Shown here: positions 24,472 through 35,219 of the stretch, in pieces | Layout of the letters: each line of letters begins with the position of its first letter | Numbering within the stretch: the stretch's first letter is position 1 | Origin: Rhodobacteraceae bacterium EhC02 | GTDB taxonomy: Bacteria; Pseudomonadota; Alphaproteobacteria; Rhodobacterales; Rhodobacteraceae | Direction of reading: 5' to 3' | DNA: 64,000 bases | Assembly: GCA_001650895.1 (NCBI GenBank) | Contig: LXYH01000005.1 | Location: 248,001-312,000, forward strand | Notes under the pieces: model-generated | Seen by the model: the letters and a program-made list of their open reading frames with translations, nothing else | Told to the model about the DNA's origin: nothing | The model's database searches: none | Translations under genes and position numbers: made by a program

Positions 24472-25230
24472 TCAGGCCGCCAGCCATGCGCGCACGGCCG
24501 CTTCGAACTCGCGCGGTTTCTCGGCATGCAGCCAATGGCCGGCACCGGGTATCTTGGCGAACCGCGCCGCCGGAAACAGCGCCTTGATCGGCGCGCGATG
24601 CTCCGGTTGCACGTAATGCGAATTGGCCCCCGTCAGGAACAACGCGGGGGCACCGAACTGCGCAGCGACCTCGGGAAAGCCCAGGATATGCGGCATCTGC
24701 GCCGACAGCACATCAAGGTTCAGCCGCCAGCGTTTTTCCTTGAGATCGAGGGACTGGGTGAAGAACGCGGGCAGGGTGGGATCATCCACCAGTGCCGCAA
24801 GCTGGGCCTCGGCGTCAGACCGCTTTTCGACGCGGGACAGGTCCACCGCCTGCATCGCGGCGATATAGCGGCTCTGGTCATGGTCATAGGCAACCGGGGC
24901 GATATCGCCCACGATCAGCCGCGTGACCAGATCGGGATGGGTCAGGGCCAGCATCATCGCGGCCTTGCCCCCCATGGAATGACCCAGCACCGCCATAGGG
25001 CCGCCTTGGGACCGGATCACGGCGGCCAGGTCTTCGGCCATGTCGGGATAGCTGTGGCTGTCCGTCCAGGGGCTGAGGCCGTGATTGCGCATGTCCACCG
25101 CGAACACCGTGCGATCGCTGGACAGCCGCTTTGCGATCACGCCCCAGTTGCGACCTGAACCATAAAGGCCATGGGCGATCAGCAGCGGGGTGGGGCCGTC
25201 GGGGCCGTCATGGCGAATGATGTTCAGCAT
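24472..25230 (-). CDS. Alpha/beta-fold hydrolase (YbfF-like esterase)
   Basis: A 252-residue hydrolase starting MLNIIRHDGPDGPTPLLIAHG. The nucleophile elbow is GHSMGG (Ser85), the oxyanion region is HGLYGSG, and the catalytic His is in GAGHWLHAEKP near the C-terminus. The DMRNHGLS motif is shared with YbfF-type esterases and ABHD11 relatives acting on acyl-CoA or short acyl esters. The substrate is not defined. ATG 25230 fits the family; an in-frame ATG 12 bp upstream is an alternative. Confidence 0.88.
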   Translation of the reverse strand: MLNIIRHDGPDGPTPLLIAHGLYGSGRNWGVIAKRLSSDRTVFAVDMRNHGLSPWTDSHSYPDMAEDLAAVIRSQGGPMAVLGHSMGGKAAMMLALTHPDLVTRLIVGDIAPVAYDHDQSRYIAAMQAVDLSRVEKRSDAEAQLAALVDDPTLPAFFTQSLDLKEKRWRLNLDVLSAQMPHILGFPEVAAQFGAPALFLTGANSHYVQPEHRAPIKALFPAARFAKIPGAGHWLHAEKPREFEAAVRAWLAA

Positions 25231-25271
25231 GGGCGGGGGCATAATCGCTTTCGCGGGGCCTGTCCACGGCA

Positions 25272-25934
25272 TCAGGGCCGCGCGGCATCCACCAGCGCCC
25301 GGAACAGGGCGCGCTGCCTGCGGGCATAGATCAGGTATTCCGGGTGCCATTGGACACCCAGTGCGAAGGGCGGGCTGCTGCGCTCGACCGCCTGGATCAT
25401 GCCGCCGCCATCGCGCGCGGCGACCCGCAGGCCGGTGCCCAAACGGTCCACCGCCTGCGAATGCAGCGCGTTCACCCGCATTGGTGCGGTGCCGGCCAGC
25501 CTGGCCAGCCCCGTACCCCCGAGTACGGTCACATCCTTTCGCGGCAGGATCGTGCGGTGGTAGCGGCTGTCGGCGTAATGGTCATAGGCGCGTTGGTGCA
25601 GATTGCCCCCAAGTGCGACGTTCAGCATTTGTGCGCCCCGGCAGATACTCAGCACGGGTTTGCCCAGATCCAGCGCCTGCCGGACCAGGCGTTGCTCCAG
25701 CGCGTCGCGCGCGGGGTCAAGCCTTGCCTCGGCCACCATTTCGCCCGCGTAAAGCATCGGCGAGATGTCATCGCCGCCGCCCACGACCAGCCCGTCGACT
25801 GTGCTCATGTCGGCCTCGCGCCCGCTGTTCCAGCGCAGCGCCCGCCCCCCGGCCAGCCAGATATTGAGAGCGATCACGGGAAACACCCGCCACCCCGTCC
25901 GGCGCGATGTGGTGACACCGATGCAGGGTTTCAT
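25272..25934 (-). CDS. Class I glutamine amidotransferase-like hydrolase (peptidase C26 type)
   Basis: A 220-residue protein related to gamma-glutamyl-GABA hydrolase PuuD. GGGDDISP (52-59), the nucleophile Cys98 in SICRGAQML and the His in GVQWHPEY are present. It likely cleaves gamma-glutamyl amides. The start overlaps the stop of the amidoligase gene (ATGA at 25931-25934), so the two are translationally coupled. Coupling of a ligase and a hydrolase of the same bond type suggests a make-and-release pathway for a gamma-glutamyl conjugate; this is inference. Confidence 0.85.
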   Translation of the reverse strand: MKPCIGVTTSRRTGWRVFPVIALNIWLAGGRALRWNSGREADMSTVDGLVVGGGDDISPMLYAGEMVAEARLDPARDALEQRLVRQALDLGKPVLSICRGAQMLNVALGGNLHQRAYDHYADSRYHRTILPRKDVTVLGGTGLARLAGTAPMRVNALHSQAVDRLGTGLRVAARDGGGMIQAVERSSPPFALGVQWHPEYLIYARRQRALFRALVDAARP

Positions 25935-26923
25935 GACCAGATTGCCGCGGCACCAAGTGTTGCCTGCACCCGCAAGACCCAGTCGCCGCGCGTGCTGGTC
26001 AGGCTGGTGCGGTGATCGCGCCACAACTCTGCCAGATGCGCCAGAAGATCCCGGTCGGCGGCCACCCTTTCGACCAGGACCCAGCGGTTCCATTCATAGA
26101 CGGCCGACCAGCCAGGCGCGCCCAGACGTGCCTCGGGCAGGCGATAGTGATAGGTGGGGCGCGCCCCCTTGAGCATGGCGGGATCCACCCGTTCGGACAG
26201 TGCTGCGGGGCGCAGATGTTCCAGCAGCGGCAGCAGGTCCAGCCCCCGGTTCCGGGTCGGCGTCAGGTCGGCATAGGCGCGCAGCAGATCGTCGATGTCC
26301 CATCCGTCGCCCTCTGCGGCCAGAAGATCGACAAGGCCGCGGGGCCAGGGATCGACGAAGGGCAGAAGGCGGCGGGACGGGTCGATCGGGTCCATGGCGC
26401 GCAGCCAGTCCTCCAGCAGCCCATAGGCCCGGACGACTGGCAGGATATGGGCGGCGTCTGTGCCTGTGACTTCGGGGTTCAGATGCATCCCGAATCCGTA
26501 AAGCATCCCGTCCTGCGATCCTTCGGCCCCGGCTGCCACCAGATCACCGATCAGCCCGTCCACCGCGACAAGATCGGCAGGCGAAAGGGGCGCGGTCACG
26601 ATTTCCACGGGCACCACCGCGCGGGACCAATTCAGCAGCTTGTCCGCGATCACATGGCCCGCCTTGTCGCGCAAGACGATATCCAGCTCGATCCCGACAT
26701 CGCCATGGGTGCCGCCGGTCACGGTCAGGTCATGATCCGTTTTGGCCCGAACCGTGCCGCCCCAGGCGGCCTGCACGATATCGGCGGCCGCGGCCTCGGT
26801 CAGGCCCGCGAATTCGATCTCGACCCCGACACGACGCGCCTCGCCGCTGCAGCCCTGTGGCACAGGCAGCGCCCATGGCCGGTCAAGCGGGATGCGGTCG
26901 CGCATGTCAGTCGGATCGGTCAA
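25931..26923 (-). CDS. Amidoligase family protein (glutamine-synthetase-like fold)
   Basis: A 330-residue protein of the Amidoligase_2 family. The VGVEIEFAGL segment (32-41) holds the metal-binding Glu of the GS-like fold. DIVLRDKAG, VEIVTAPLS and the GMHLNPEV block provide further conserved acidic and His residues. Such enzymes were predicted by comparative genomics to form amide bonds between amino acids or amines using ATP, often beside class I amidotransferase-like peptidases. Product unknown. It is coupled to the hydrolase downstream and divergent from a gamma-glutamylcyclotransferase-like gene. Confidence 0.82.
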   Translation of the reverse strand: MTDPTDMRDRIPLDRPWALPVPQGCSGEARRVGVEIEFAGLTEAAAADIVQAAWGGTVRAKTDHDLTVTGGTHGDVGIELDIVLRDKAGHVIADKLLNWSRAVVPVEIVTAPLSPADLVAVDGLIGDLVAAGAEGSQDGMLYGFGMHLNPEVTGTDAAHILPVVRAYGLLEDWLRAMDPIDPSRRLLPFVDPWPRGLVDLLAAEGDGWDIDDLLRAYADLTPTRNRGLDLLPLLEHLRPAALSERVDPAMLKGARPTYHYRLPEARLGAPGWSAVYEWNRWVLVERVAADRDLLAHLAELWRDHRTSLTSTRGDWVLRVQATLGAAAIWS

Positions 26924-27014
26924 GGGGTTGCACTCTCCATCCGGTCTGCGGGAAGGTAGAGACTATGATCCATCGATACCAAATGGCAACCTGTGCGCAG
27001 GCTGAGGGCTGGAC

Positions 27015-27443
27015 ATGAGGGTGCTTCGGCGCCTGTCATGGGGCGTGCTGCTGCTTGGCCTGACCCTGTGGATCGGCATCGTGCATCTGCCGGTCTGGCT
27101 GCCGCCGGTGACACCCGCGATCATGGCGGCGCAGCTGCCGCCGGGACAAGGGCCGCATCGCGTGTTTGGATATGCGACCCTGACCAACGGGTTCATACGC
27201 TTGGCGGTTGTGGGCCGCGTCACGCCCGCGCAGGAGGTGCGGCTTGCCGGGTTTTACCGCGATGGGCGCGACATGCGCCCCGCACCGGACGGCATGCTGT
27301 CCGGCAAGGTCTTTGCCGTCGATGATGCAGGCCTGCTGCGGCTGGATCGCTACGAGCGGCTGGGCACGCGATACCGTCGCGATCCCGTCACCCTTGTCGA
27401 CGGATCCCGCGCCTGGGCCTACAGGTTGATCCGCGATGACTGA
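27015..27443 (+). CDS. Gamma-glutamylcyclotransferase-like (AIG2/GGCT fold) membrane-anchored protein
   Basis: A 142-residue protein. Residues about 7-30 form a membrane anchor or uncleaved signal. From residue ~49 the VFGYATLTNGFIRLAVVGR and GKVFAVDDAGLLRLDRYERLG segments fit the GGCT/AIG2 fold, in which YGTL is replaced by YATL. Such proteins release 5-oxoproline from gamma-glutamyl amines. Membrane anchoring is uncommon for the fold. It is divergent from the amidoligase gene by 91 bp and overlaps the MFS gene by 8 bp. Confidence 0.72.
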   Translation: MRVLRRLSWGVLLLGLTLWIGIVHLPVWLPPVTPAIMAAQLPPGQGPHRVFGYATLTNGFIRLAVVGRVTPAQEVRLAGFYRDGRDMRPAPDGMLSGKVFAVDDAGLLRLDRYERLGTRYRRDPVTLVDGSRAWAYRLIRDD

Positions 27444-28737
27444 GACACCGCCCGGACAGGCCCACGCAGACCGCAGGCGGCGCATCTTCGCATGGCTGAC
27501 CGACAGCGATGCCGCCGACCTGCGTCGGGGCGAGGCCGGCAATGGCCTGATCCATGTGCTGGCGCTGACCCTGACCAAGGTGGCCGACAACCTGATCGAC
27601 CCCAAGCTGGTGCTGTCCTGGCTGTTGACCGCCTTGGGCGCGCCCGGTGCGGTCATCGGCGCGCTGGTGCCGGTCCGCGAGGCCGGGGCGCTGCTGCCGC
27701 AACTGGTCCTTGCGCGGCAGGTCGAGAAGGCGGCGCAACGCAAAAGGATTTGGGCTGCGGGGGCTGCGGTGCAGGGGCTTGCGGTTCTGGGCATTGCCTG
27801 GGCCGTACTGACCCTGCAGGGGGGTGTTGCGGGCTGGACCGTGCTGGGGTTGCTGGCGGTGCTGGCTGCGGCGCGTGCCGGGGCCTCGGTCAGCTACAAG
27901 GATGTGCTGGCGCGCACAGTTGCCAAGGGGCGTCGCGGTGCGGTCAGCGGCCTGGCCGGGGCCGTGGCGGCGATTGCGGCCTTCGGGTTCGGCCTGCTGA
28001 TGGCGCTGGGCGTCTTCGCCGTGGCGATCCCTGTGCTGGCGGGCGCGCTTGTTCTGGCGGGGGTGGCGTTCCTGCTGGCGGCCGCGCTGTTCCTGCGACT
28101 GGACGAACCCGAAAACGGCGGCGACGCGCCCGATGAGGGCGAGGCTGCGGCGCTGTTGCGCCCCCTGATCGAGGATCGGCAATTGCAGGTCTTCGTGGCG
28201 GCGCGGGCCGCGCTGACCGTGACCGCGCTGGCCACGCCCTTCATCGTGATGCTGTCCTCGGCCAGCGGTCAGCGCGGGCTGGATCAGCTGGGCCCGATGG
28301 TCATGGCCTCGACCGCGGCGGCGGTGCTGTCCTCCTATGTCTGGGGGCGCTTGTCGGACCGGTCCAGCCGCCAGACGCTGATGGCCGCGGGGGCGCTGGC
28401 GGCGGTGGTGTTCGTGATCATCGGGATCGCCGGGATGCGCCCTGCGGGTCTGGACGGGGCCTGGGGCGCGGGTCTTGCGGTCTTTGCCGCGCAGATCGCC
28501 TATGAGGGCGTGCGCGCCGGTCGAAAACTGCATCTGACGGATATGGCCGGGGATGATTTTCGCGCCCGCTACACCGCCTTGTCGAACACGCTGATCGGTC
28601 TTGCGCTGATGGCGGGCGGCGCCTTTGGTCTGCTGGCGGACTGGTTCGGCCCTGCGGTTCTGCTGCTTGTCTTTGCCTTGTTTGCGCTGCTGGGCGCGAT
28701 CCTTGCCGCCCGGCTGGACGAGGTGCAGCGCCCCTGA
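27436..28737 (+). CDS. Major facilitator superfamily transporter
   Basis: A 433-residue protein with about 10-12 predicted membrane helices and a cytoplasmic N-terminal stretch of ~35 residues. A charged loop (about residues 225-240, ENGGDAPDEGE) separates the two halves and YVWGRLSDRSSRQ marks the MFS loop 8-9. The substrate is unknown. The 8-bp overlap with the gamma-glutamylcyclotransferase-like gene suggests transport of a compound handled by that enzyme. Confidence 0.82.
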   Translation: MTETPPGQAHADRRRRIFAWLTDSDAADLRRGEAGNGLIHVLALTLTKVADNLIDPKLVLSWLLTALGAPGAVIGALVPVREAGALLPQLVLARQVEKAAQRKRIWAAGAAVQGLAVLGIAWAVLTLQGGVAGWTVLGLLAVLAAARAGASVSYKDVLARTVAKGRRGAVSGLAGAVAAIAAFGFGLLMALGVFAVAIPVLAGALVLAGVAFLLAAALFLRLDEPENGGDAPDEGEAAALLRPLIEDRQLQVFVAARAALTVTALATPFIVMLSSASGQRGLDQLGPMVMASTAAAVLSSYVWGRLSDRSSRQTLMAAGALAAVVFVIIGIAGMRPAGLDGAWGAGLAVFAAQIAYEGVRAGRKLHLTDMAGDDFRARYTALSNTLIGLALMAGGAFGLLADWFGPAVLLLVFALFALLGAILAARLDEVQRP

Positions 28738-28851
28738 CCGGGGTGGCTGTTCCACGCCGCTGGCGGTTGCAGAATCGTCAAGTGATTGATCTGGTGCATG
28801 TATCGTGCGCCATGTGACAACGGATTCCGCCGCGCGCAGGAAGGCTTTCTC

Positions 28852-30768
28852 ATGACACTTCCGCAGATGATGATCTTCGGCATCCTCGCCCTGACCATGG
28901 GTCTGTTCCTCTGGGGGCGGTTGCGCCATGACGTGGTGGCGCTTGCGGCGCTGATGGCCTGTGTCGTCACCGGCCTTGTGCCTGCGGCGGATGCGTTTGC
29001 AGGCTTTGGCCATCCGGCGGTCATCACCGTGGCCTGCGTTCTGGTCCTGAGCTATGGATTGCAACAATCCGGCGCAGTAGATCGGTTGGCGCGCAATATT
29101 TTGCCGCGCAACGCGGGTAGGGTTGCAACACTTGGTGCCCTGATGGGGTTGGGTGCGCTTCTGTCCGGCTTCATGAACAACGTCGGCGCGATGGCGCTGT
29201 TGATGCCGATTGCCATGCAGGTGTCGGGACGACTGGATCTGACGCCGGGGCAGGTGCTGATGCCGCTAGCCTTCGGCACCATCCTGGGGGGCATGACCAC
29301 CCTTGTCGGCACGCCGCCCAACCTGATCGTCTCGGGGTTCCGGGCCGATGCGGGTCTTGAACATTTCGGGATGTTCGACTTTGCCCCCGTGGGTGTTTCG
29401 GTTGCGGTGCTGGGCGTGATCTTCGTGGTGTTTCTGGGCTGGCGCCTCGTGCCCGCGCGCAAGGCCTCCAGCGCCGAGGGTTTCGAGACGGGCGCCTATC
29501 TGACCGAGGTACGCGTACCGGCCAGGGCCAAGGCTATCGGGATGACGCTGCGCCAGATCGAAACCGATATGGCCGGGGCCGATGCCCAGATCGTCGGCTT
29601 GATCCGAAACGAGGTCAAGATGATCGCGCCCCATGGCGGACGTCGGGTGCGCGAAGGCGATATCCTGATGCTGGAGGCCGATGTCGAAGGGCTGGCCGAG
29701 GCGCTGTCGGCCTTCGGCATCAAGCTGGAAGAGCAGGGCTCATCCTCGGACAGGGCGGATGCCGATGACAAGGCCCAAACGGCCAAGGCGCAGGATGCGG
29801 CGGATCGGGGCAAGGATGCCAAGGCCGCCAAATCGGCAGGCAAGGGCAAGGACAGCAAAACCGACACCGCCGAGGAGGACGGGGATGACGATGAGTCCGG
29901 TCGCCGCGAGGATGACATCCTGCTGCGCGAACTGGCGGTGCTGCCGGGATCGTCGCTCGTGGGGCGGTCGGCCAGCGACATGCATCTGCGGTCGCGCTAC
30001 GGGCTGAACCTGCTGGCCGTCGCGCGCGAGGGGCGGCGCCCGCGTGCGCGGTTGCGGACACTCAAGTTGAAGTCGGGCGATCTGCTGCTGATGCAGGGAC
30101 CCGCTGACGTGCTGGCAGATTTCGCCAATGAAACGGGATGTGTCCCGCTGGGCGACCGGGACCTGCGAATCCCAGATGCGCGGATGGCGGTCCTGTCCAC
30201 GGCGATCATGGGCGGGGCCATCGCGCTGGTGACCTTCGGCGTTCTGCCGGCGGCCGCGGCCTTTGCGCTGGGGGTGCTGGTGTCGATGGTGGTGCGCACT
30301 GTCCCCCCGCGTGAGGTCTATACCGCCATCGACTGGCCCGTGATCGTGCTGCTGGCCGCGTTGATCCCGGTGGCGGGCGCGATGGAGCAGACGGGTGCGG
30401 CTGATGTTCTGGCGCGCGTGCTGGTCGATACCGTGGCCCAGGGCAATGCCATTGCCGCCCTTGCGGTGATCCTTGTCGTCACGATGTTCCTGTCGGACGT
30501 GATGAACAACGCGGCCACGGCGGCGGTGATGTGCCCCATCGCGCTGGGCATTGCCGCGACGCTGGGGGTCAATCCCGACAGTTTCCTGATGGCCGTGGCG
30601 ATCGGGGCATCCTGCGCCTTCCTGACCCCGATCGGACATCAGAACAACACGCTGATCCTGGGCCCCGGCGGTTTCCGCTTCGGCGATTACTGGCGCCTTG
30701 GACTGCCGCTTGAGGCGCTGGTGGTGGCCGTCAGCCTGCCCTTGCTGCTGATCGTCTGGCCTCTGTGA
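28852..30768 (+). CDS. SLC13/DASS-type permease with two TrkA-C domains
   Basis: A 638-residue membrane protein. The N-terminal helices contain SGFMNNVGAMALLMPIA and LVGTPPNLIVSGF, and the C-terminal half contains LSDVMNNAATAAVMCPIA and LTPIGHQNNTLI, the paired hairpin motifs of the family. Two RCK_C (TrkA-C) ligand domains sit centrally (about 215-290 and 370-430). Between them is a long Lys/Ala/Asp-rich, low-complexity linker (about 300-355). It transports an anion (sulfate or dicarboxylate), not specified by sequence. ATG 28852 begins the first helix properly. Confidence 0.87.
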   Translation: MTLPQMMIFGILALTMGLFLWGRLRHDVVALAALMACVVTGLVPAADAFAGFGHPAVITVACVLVLSYGLQQSGAVDRLARNILPRNAGRVATLGALMGLGALLSGFMNNVGAMALLMPIAMQVSGRLDLTPGQVLMPLAFGTILGGMTTLVGTPPNLIVSGFRADAGLEHFGMFDFAPVGVSVAVLGVIFVVFLGWRLVPARKASSAEGFETGAYLTEVRVPARAKAIGMTLRQIETDMAGADAQIVGLIRNEVKMIAPHGGRRVREGDILMLEADVEGLAEALSAFGIKLEEQGSSSDRADADDKAQTAKAQDAADRGKDAKAAKSAGKGKDSKTDTAEEDGDDDESGRREDDILLRELAVLPGSSLVGRSASDMHLRSRYGLNLLAVAREGRRPRARLRTLKLKSGDLLLMQGPADVLADFANETGCVPLGDRDLRIPDARMAVLSTAIMGGAIALVTFGVLPAAAAFALGVLVSMVVRTVPPREVYTAIDWPVIVLLAALIPVAGAMEQTGAADVLARVLVDTVAQGNAIAALAVILVVTMFLSDVMNNAATAAVMCPIALGIAATLGVNPDSFLMAVAIGASCAFLTPIGHQNNTLILGPGGFRFGDYWRLGLPLEALVVAVSLPLLLIVWPL

Positions 30769-30839
30769 TGCGGCGGGGCGTTCCGGCTTGGCGCAGGGCG
30801 CAAGCGGGGCTAGACTGAGACGACAAAGGAACACATGCC

Positions 30840-31847
<1,008 letters not shown>

Positions 31848-31918
31848 GGGCTGTTCGTCTCGCCACTTGCCCGAAGGTCGGTTCTGGTTAGGATGGCCCC
31901 ATTGCCGGAGCCCGCATT

Positions 31919-32290
31919 TTGCAGACAGACGATATTTCCCACATGGCGCAGGAGCTTTGCACGCTCTTTGACGAAAAGCTGTCGCTGCGCCGTGGCACGC
32001 TGCAAACCCGTTTGAACCGCGCCGGTCGCCGACTTCCCGCCCGGATACGCGCGCAGGCGCAACTGGTGGCCGAGGCCGAGACGCTGGCCGACCATCCCAA
32101 GCTGGCCCTGAGGATCGATCATGTCAGGGTCGCCCGCGCCCATGCCGAGGTGCGCGCGCATCTGCGCAGCATCGATCCCGCGGACCGGCGGCGCGGCGCG
32201 ATCCTGGGGCTGCTGGGCGGGCTGGCGTTCAACCTGTTGCTGCTGGCGGGGCTGACGCTGGCATTTCTGCGTTGGCGTGGCTTTGTCTGA
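31919..32290 (+). CDS. Hypothetical protein with one C-terminal membrane helix
   Basis: A 123-residue protein not recognised. The first ~95 residues are Arg-rich and helical, with coiled-coil character (LFDEKLSLRRGTLQTRLNRAG). Residues about 97-117 form a hydrophobic helix, giving a tail-anchored topology. It probably starts with TTG at 31919, with CCGGAG 9 bp upstream; the alternative ATG at 31943 has no SD. It lies 72 bp downstream of the LLM gene on the same strand and converges on glyA. Confidence 0.6.
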   Translation: MQTDDISHMAQELCTLFDEKLSLRRGTLQTRLNRAGRRLPARIRAQAQLVAEAETLADHPKLALRIDHVRVARAHAEVRAHLRSIDPADRRRGAILGLLGGLAFNLLLLAGLTLAFLRWRGFV

Positions 32291-32299
32291 AACGAAAGA

Positions 32300-32324
32300 C
32301 GCCGGCCCCCCTGGAGGACCGGCG
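32300..32324. terminator. Hairpin between convergent genes
   Basis: CGCCGG (32300-32305) pairs with CCGGCG (32319-32324) between the TM protein stop and the glyA stop. The stem is short and lacks a T-tract. Confidence 0.35.
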
Positions 32325-32352
32325 CCTGTTGTCAGAACGGGCTGAAAGCGGA

Positions 32353-33636
32353 TCAGAGGCCGGGATAGATCGGGAAACGCTTGCACAGGGCCTCGACCTC
32401 GGCGCGCACGGCGGCTTCGACGGCGGCGTTGCCATCTTCGCCATTGGCGGCCAGACCGTCCACGACCTGTACGATCCAGCGTCCGATCTGGCGGAACTCT
32501 TCCTCGCCAAAGCCACGGGTCGTGCCTGCGGGCGATCCAAGACGGATGCCGCTGGTGATGGTGGGCTTTTCGGTGTCGAAGGGGATGCCGTTCTTGTTGC
32601 AGGTGATATGCGCGCGTCCAAGGGCCTTCTCGGTGGCATTGCCCTTGACGGCCTTGGGCCGCAGGTCAACCAGCATCAGGTGGGTGTCGGTGCCGCCGGT
32701 GACGATATCCAGACCACCCTTCATCAGCTCATCCGCCAGCGCTTGCGCGTTCTTGATGACCTGCGCCTGATAGCCCTTGAATTCGGGACGCAGCGCTTCG
32801 CCGAAGGCCACGGCCTTGCCGGCGATCACATGCATCAGCGGGCCGCCCTGAATGCCGGGGAAAATGGCCGAGTTGAACTTCTTGGCCAGATCCTCGTCAT
32901 TGGTCAGGATCATGCCGCCGCGCGGGCCGCGCAGGGTCTTGTGCGTCGTCGTGGTCGCGACATGGGCATGCGGGAAAGGCGAGGGGTAGTGACCCGAGGC
33001 CACGAGGCCCGCGAAATGCGCCATATCCACCAGAAGATAGGCCCCGACGCTGTCGGCGATCTCGCGCATTTTCGCGAAGTCGATGATGCGGGGGATGGCC
33101 GACCCACCGGCGATGATCATCTTGGGCTTGTGCTCGGTCGCCAGCTCGGCGACCTGCACATAGTCGATTTCCAGATCCTGCTGGCGCACGCCGTACTGGA
33201 TCGCGTTGAACCATTTTCCGGACTGGTTGGGCTTGGCCCCGTGGGTCAGGTGACCGCCCGCGTCAAGGCTCATGCCCAGGATCGTGTCGCCCGGTTGCAG
33301 CAACGCGGTGAAGACGCCCTGATTGGCCTGCGAGCCTGAATTGGGCTGGACGTTGGCAAAGCCGCAGCCGAACAGCTGACAGGCCCGTTCGATGGCAAGA
33401 TTCTCGGCCACGTCAACAAACTGGCAGCCGCCATAGTAGCGTTTGCCCGGATAGCCTTCGGCGTATTTGTTGGTCATCACGCTGCCCTGCGCTTCCATCA
33501 CGGCGGCGGACACGATGTTTTCCGACGCGATCAGCTCGATCTCGTGGCGCTGGCGACCCAGCTCGTCGGTGATGGACTTGAACAGCTCGGGATCGCGCGA
33601 GGACAGCGCTTCGGTGAAGAAACCGGTATCGGTCAT
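32353..33636 (-). CDS. glyA: Serine hydroxymethyltransferase
   Basis: A 427-residue PLP enzyme interconverting serine and glycine with tetrahydrofolate, the main source of C1 units. [10 protein letters not shown] near the N-terminus, [14 protein letters not shown], the PLP-Lys motif [14 protein letters not shown] and [14 protein letters not shown] are present. The start [11 protein letters not shown] lies after ACGGAGCCCGAC. It is divergent from nadK across 187 bp. No folate riboswitch was recognised in the leader. Confidence 0.97.
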   Translation of the reverse strand: MTDTGFFTEALSSRDPELFKSITDELGRQRHEIELIASENIVSAAVMEAQGSVMTNKYAEGYPGKRYYGGCQFVDVAENLAIERACQLFGCGFANVQPNSGSQANQGVFTALLQPGDTILGMSLDAGGHLTHGAKPNQSGKWFNAIQYGVRQQDLEIDYVQVAELATEHKPKMIIAGGSAIPRIIDFAKMREIADSVGAYLLVDMAHFAGLVASGHYPSPFPHAHVATTTTHKTLRGPRGGMILTNDEDLAKKFNSAIFPGIQGGPLMHVIAGKAVAFGEALRPEFKGYQAQVIKNAQALADELMKGGLDIVTGGTDTHLMLVDLRPKAVKGNATEKALGRAHITCNKNGIPFDTEKPTITSGIRLGSPAGTTRGFGEEEFRQIGRWIVQVVDGLAANGEDGNAAVEAAVRAEVEALCKRFPIYPGL

Positions 33637-33823
33637 GTCGGGCTCCGTTTTCGGGGTCAGCGTTGCCCCGTGTCCTAGTGCAATCTGCCCAAGGGGGAAA
33701 GGGCCGAAAGCGACGCAGGCCGTGGCGCCTGCGGCGCGGGGGGTGGCAGGGCTGGCGCTGCGGGGCTGTTTGTGCTTCCATCGGCACGCGACGACGCGCA
33801 TTGGAAACAGGACGACCCCCGGA

Positions 33824-34585
33824 ATGACCCTCAAGATTGCCTTTTGCGCCAGCCCCGTTCCCAGCGCGCAGGAGGCGATGGAACGGCTGGTCGCGCGTTA
33901 TGGCGCAGCACCCGAGGATAGCGCGGATGTGATCGTGGCACTGGGCGGGGACGGCTTCATGCTGACCACGCTGCACCGCACCCAGAGTCTGGCCGCGCCG
34001 GTCTACGGCATGAATCGCGGCACCGTCGGTTTCCTGATGAACGAATATCACGAAGACAGCCTGCTGGACCGGCTGGCCGAGGCCGAAGAGGCGGTGCTGA
34101 ACCCGCTGGCGATGCGCGCGACCTGCGCCGACGGATCCGTGCACGAGGCGCTTGCGATCAACGAAGTCTCGCTGCTGCGGCAAGGGCCGCAGGCGGCCAA
34201 GCTGCGCATCACGGTGGACGGGCGGCTGCGCATGGCCGAACTGGTCTGCGATGGCGCGCTGGTCGCCACACCTGCGGGATCGACGGCCTACAATTACAGC
34301 GCCCATGGCCCGATCCTGCCGATCCGGTCGGATGTCCTGGCCCTGACCGCGATCGCGCCTTTCCGCCCCCGGCGCTGGCGCGGTGCGCTGCTGCCCAAGA
34401 CCGCGCTGGTGCGCATCGATGTCGAAGAGGCCGACAAGCGCCCCGTCATGGCCGATGCGGATTCGCGATCCGTGCGTGACGTGATCAGCGTCGATATCCG
34501 CAGCGCGCCCGAGATCGAGCACCGCATCCTGTTCGATCCCGGTCACGGGCTGGAGGAGCGGCTGTTGCGGGAACAGTTCGTCTGA
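33824..34585 (+). CDS. nadK: NAD kinase
   Basis: A 253-residue ATP-dependent NAD kinase producing NADP. It shows GGDG (41-44, catalytic Asp43), AINEVSLLR and [17 protein letters not shown]. The ATG at 33824 gives the normal short N-terminus ([10 protein letters not shown]). NADP supply links it to biosynthetic and photoheterotrophic metabolism, but nothing in context specifies regulation. It converges on the CIA30 gene. Confidence 0.95.
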   Translation: MTLKIAFCASPVPSAQEAMERLVARYGAAPEDSADVIVALGGDGFMLTTLHRTQSLAAPVYGMNRGTVGFLMNEYHEDSLLDRLAEAEEAVLNPLAMRATCADGSVHEALAINEVSLLRQGPQAAKLRITVDGRLRMAELVCDGALVATPAGSTAYNYSAHGPILPIRSDVLALTAIAPFRPRRWRGALLPKTALVRIDVEEADKRPVMADADSRSVRDVISVDIRSAPEIEHRILFDPGHGLEERLLREQFV

Positions 34586-34606
34586 CGCTGTTGTCTGCTG
34601 GTCCCG

Positions 34607-35167
34607 TCAGTAGAACCCGGCCCACATCACCTGCACATCGGCGATGTGATCGCGCCCGTAAGCCACGATGCCGAGACTGCGGATGCTGTCGGGGCGGATC
34701 GCGCCGCGCAGCAGGTTGCCCGAGGCCTTGAAGGCGTCGAAGGGGATCCGAACCTCGACCCAGTCGGGCGTGGTCGGAAACGGCGCCTGGTAATATTGCC
34801 AGGGCAGGACCGTGCCGGATGTCCGCAGATGGACGAAATACCCCTGACCATTGCCGCGCACGCGCAGCAAGACGCCCCGGCTATCGGCAGCGGGCGCGCT
34901 GTCCAGCGTCACGCGCGCCTGGATGAAACCGCCGCGATTGGCGGTGCTGACCTGACCTGTCAGATGCAGCACGGGCTGTCCGTCGACGGTGTCGATGCGC
35001 GCGCGCCCCTCGGACACGCCGCCCATCACCTGATCGCTGACATAGGTCCAGCCGGCATCGGGAATCAGGCGGGTTTCAGCGGTCATCTCGGCCCTCGCGG
35101 TCAAAGGCAGAAGCAGCGCCAGGCATGTCAGGCCGGCAAGGATGGGTCTTTTGATCATGCCCGACAT
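34607..35167 (-). CDS. CIA30 family secreted protein
   Basis: A 186-residue protein with a signal peptide (about residues 5-26, ending ARAEM). The mature domain is a CIA30/galactose-binding-like beta sandwich: VSDQVMGGVSEGRARI, GGFIQARV, GVLLRVRGNGQGYFVHLR and RSLGIVAYGRD. CIA30 (NDUFAF1) assists complex I assembly in mitochondria. In bacteria the fold is present but a complex I role is not established, and the export signal argues for a periplasmic function. ATG 35158 (MIKRP) is an alternative start. Confidence 0.82.
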   Translation of the reverse strand: MSGMIKRPILAGLTCLALLLPLTARAEMTAETRLIPDAGWTYVSDQVMGGVSEGRARIDTVDGQPVLHLTGQVSTANRGGFIQARVTLDSAPAADSRGVLLRVRGNGQGYFVHLRTSGTVLPWQYYQAPFPTTPDWVEVRIPFDAFKASGNLLRGAIRPDSIRSLGIVAYGRDHIADVQVMWAGFY

Positions 35168-35219
35168 ATGGGCACCGCACCGCGCCGCTGCAACGGGGCG
35201 CGGCCTGCGATGTGGTCAT

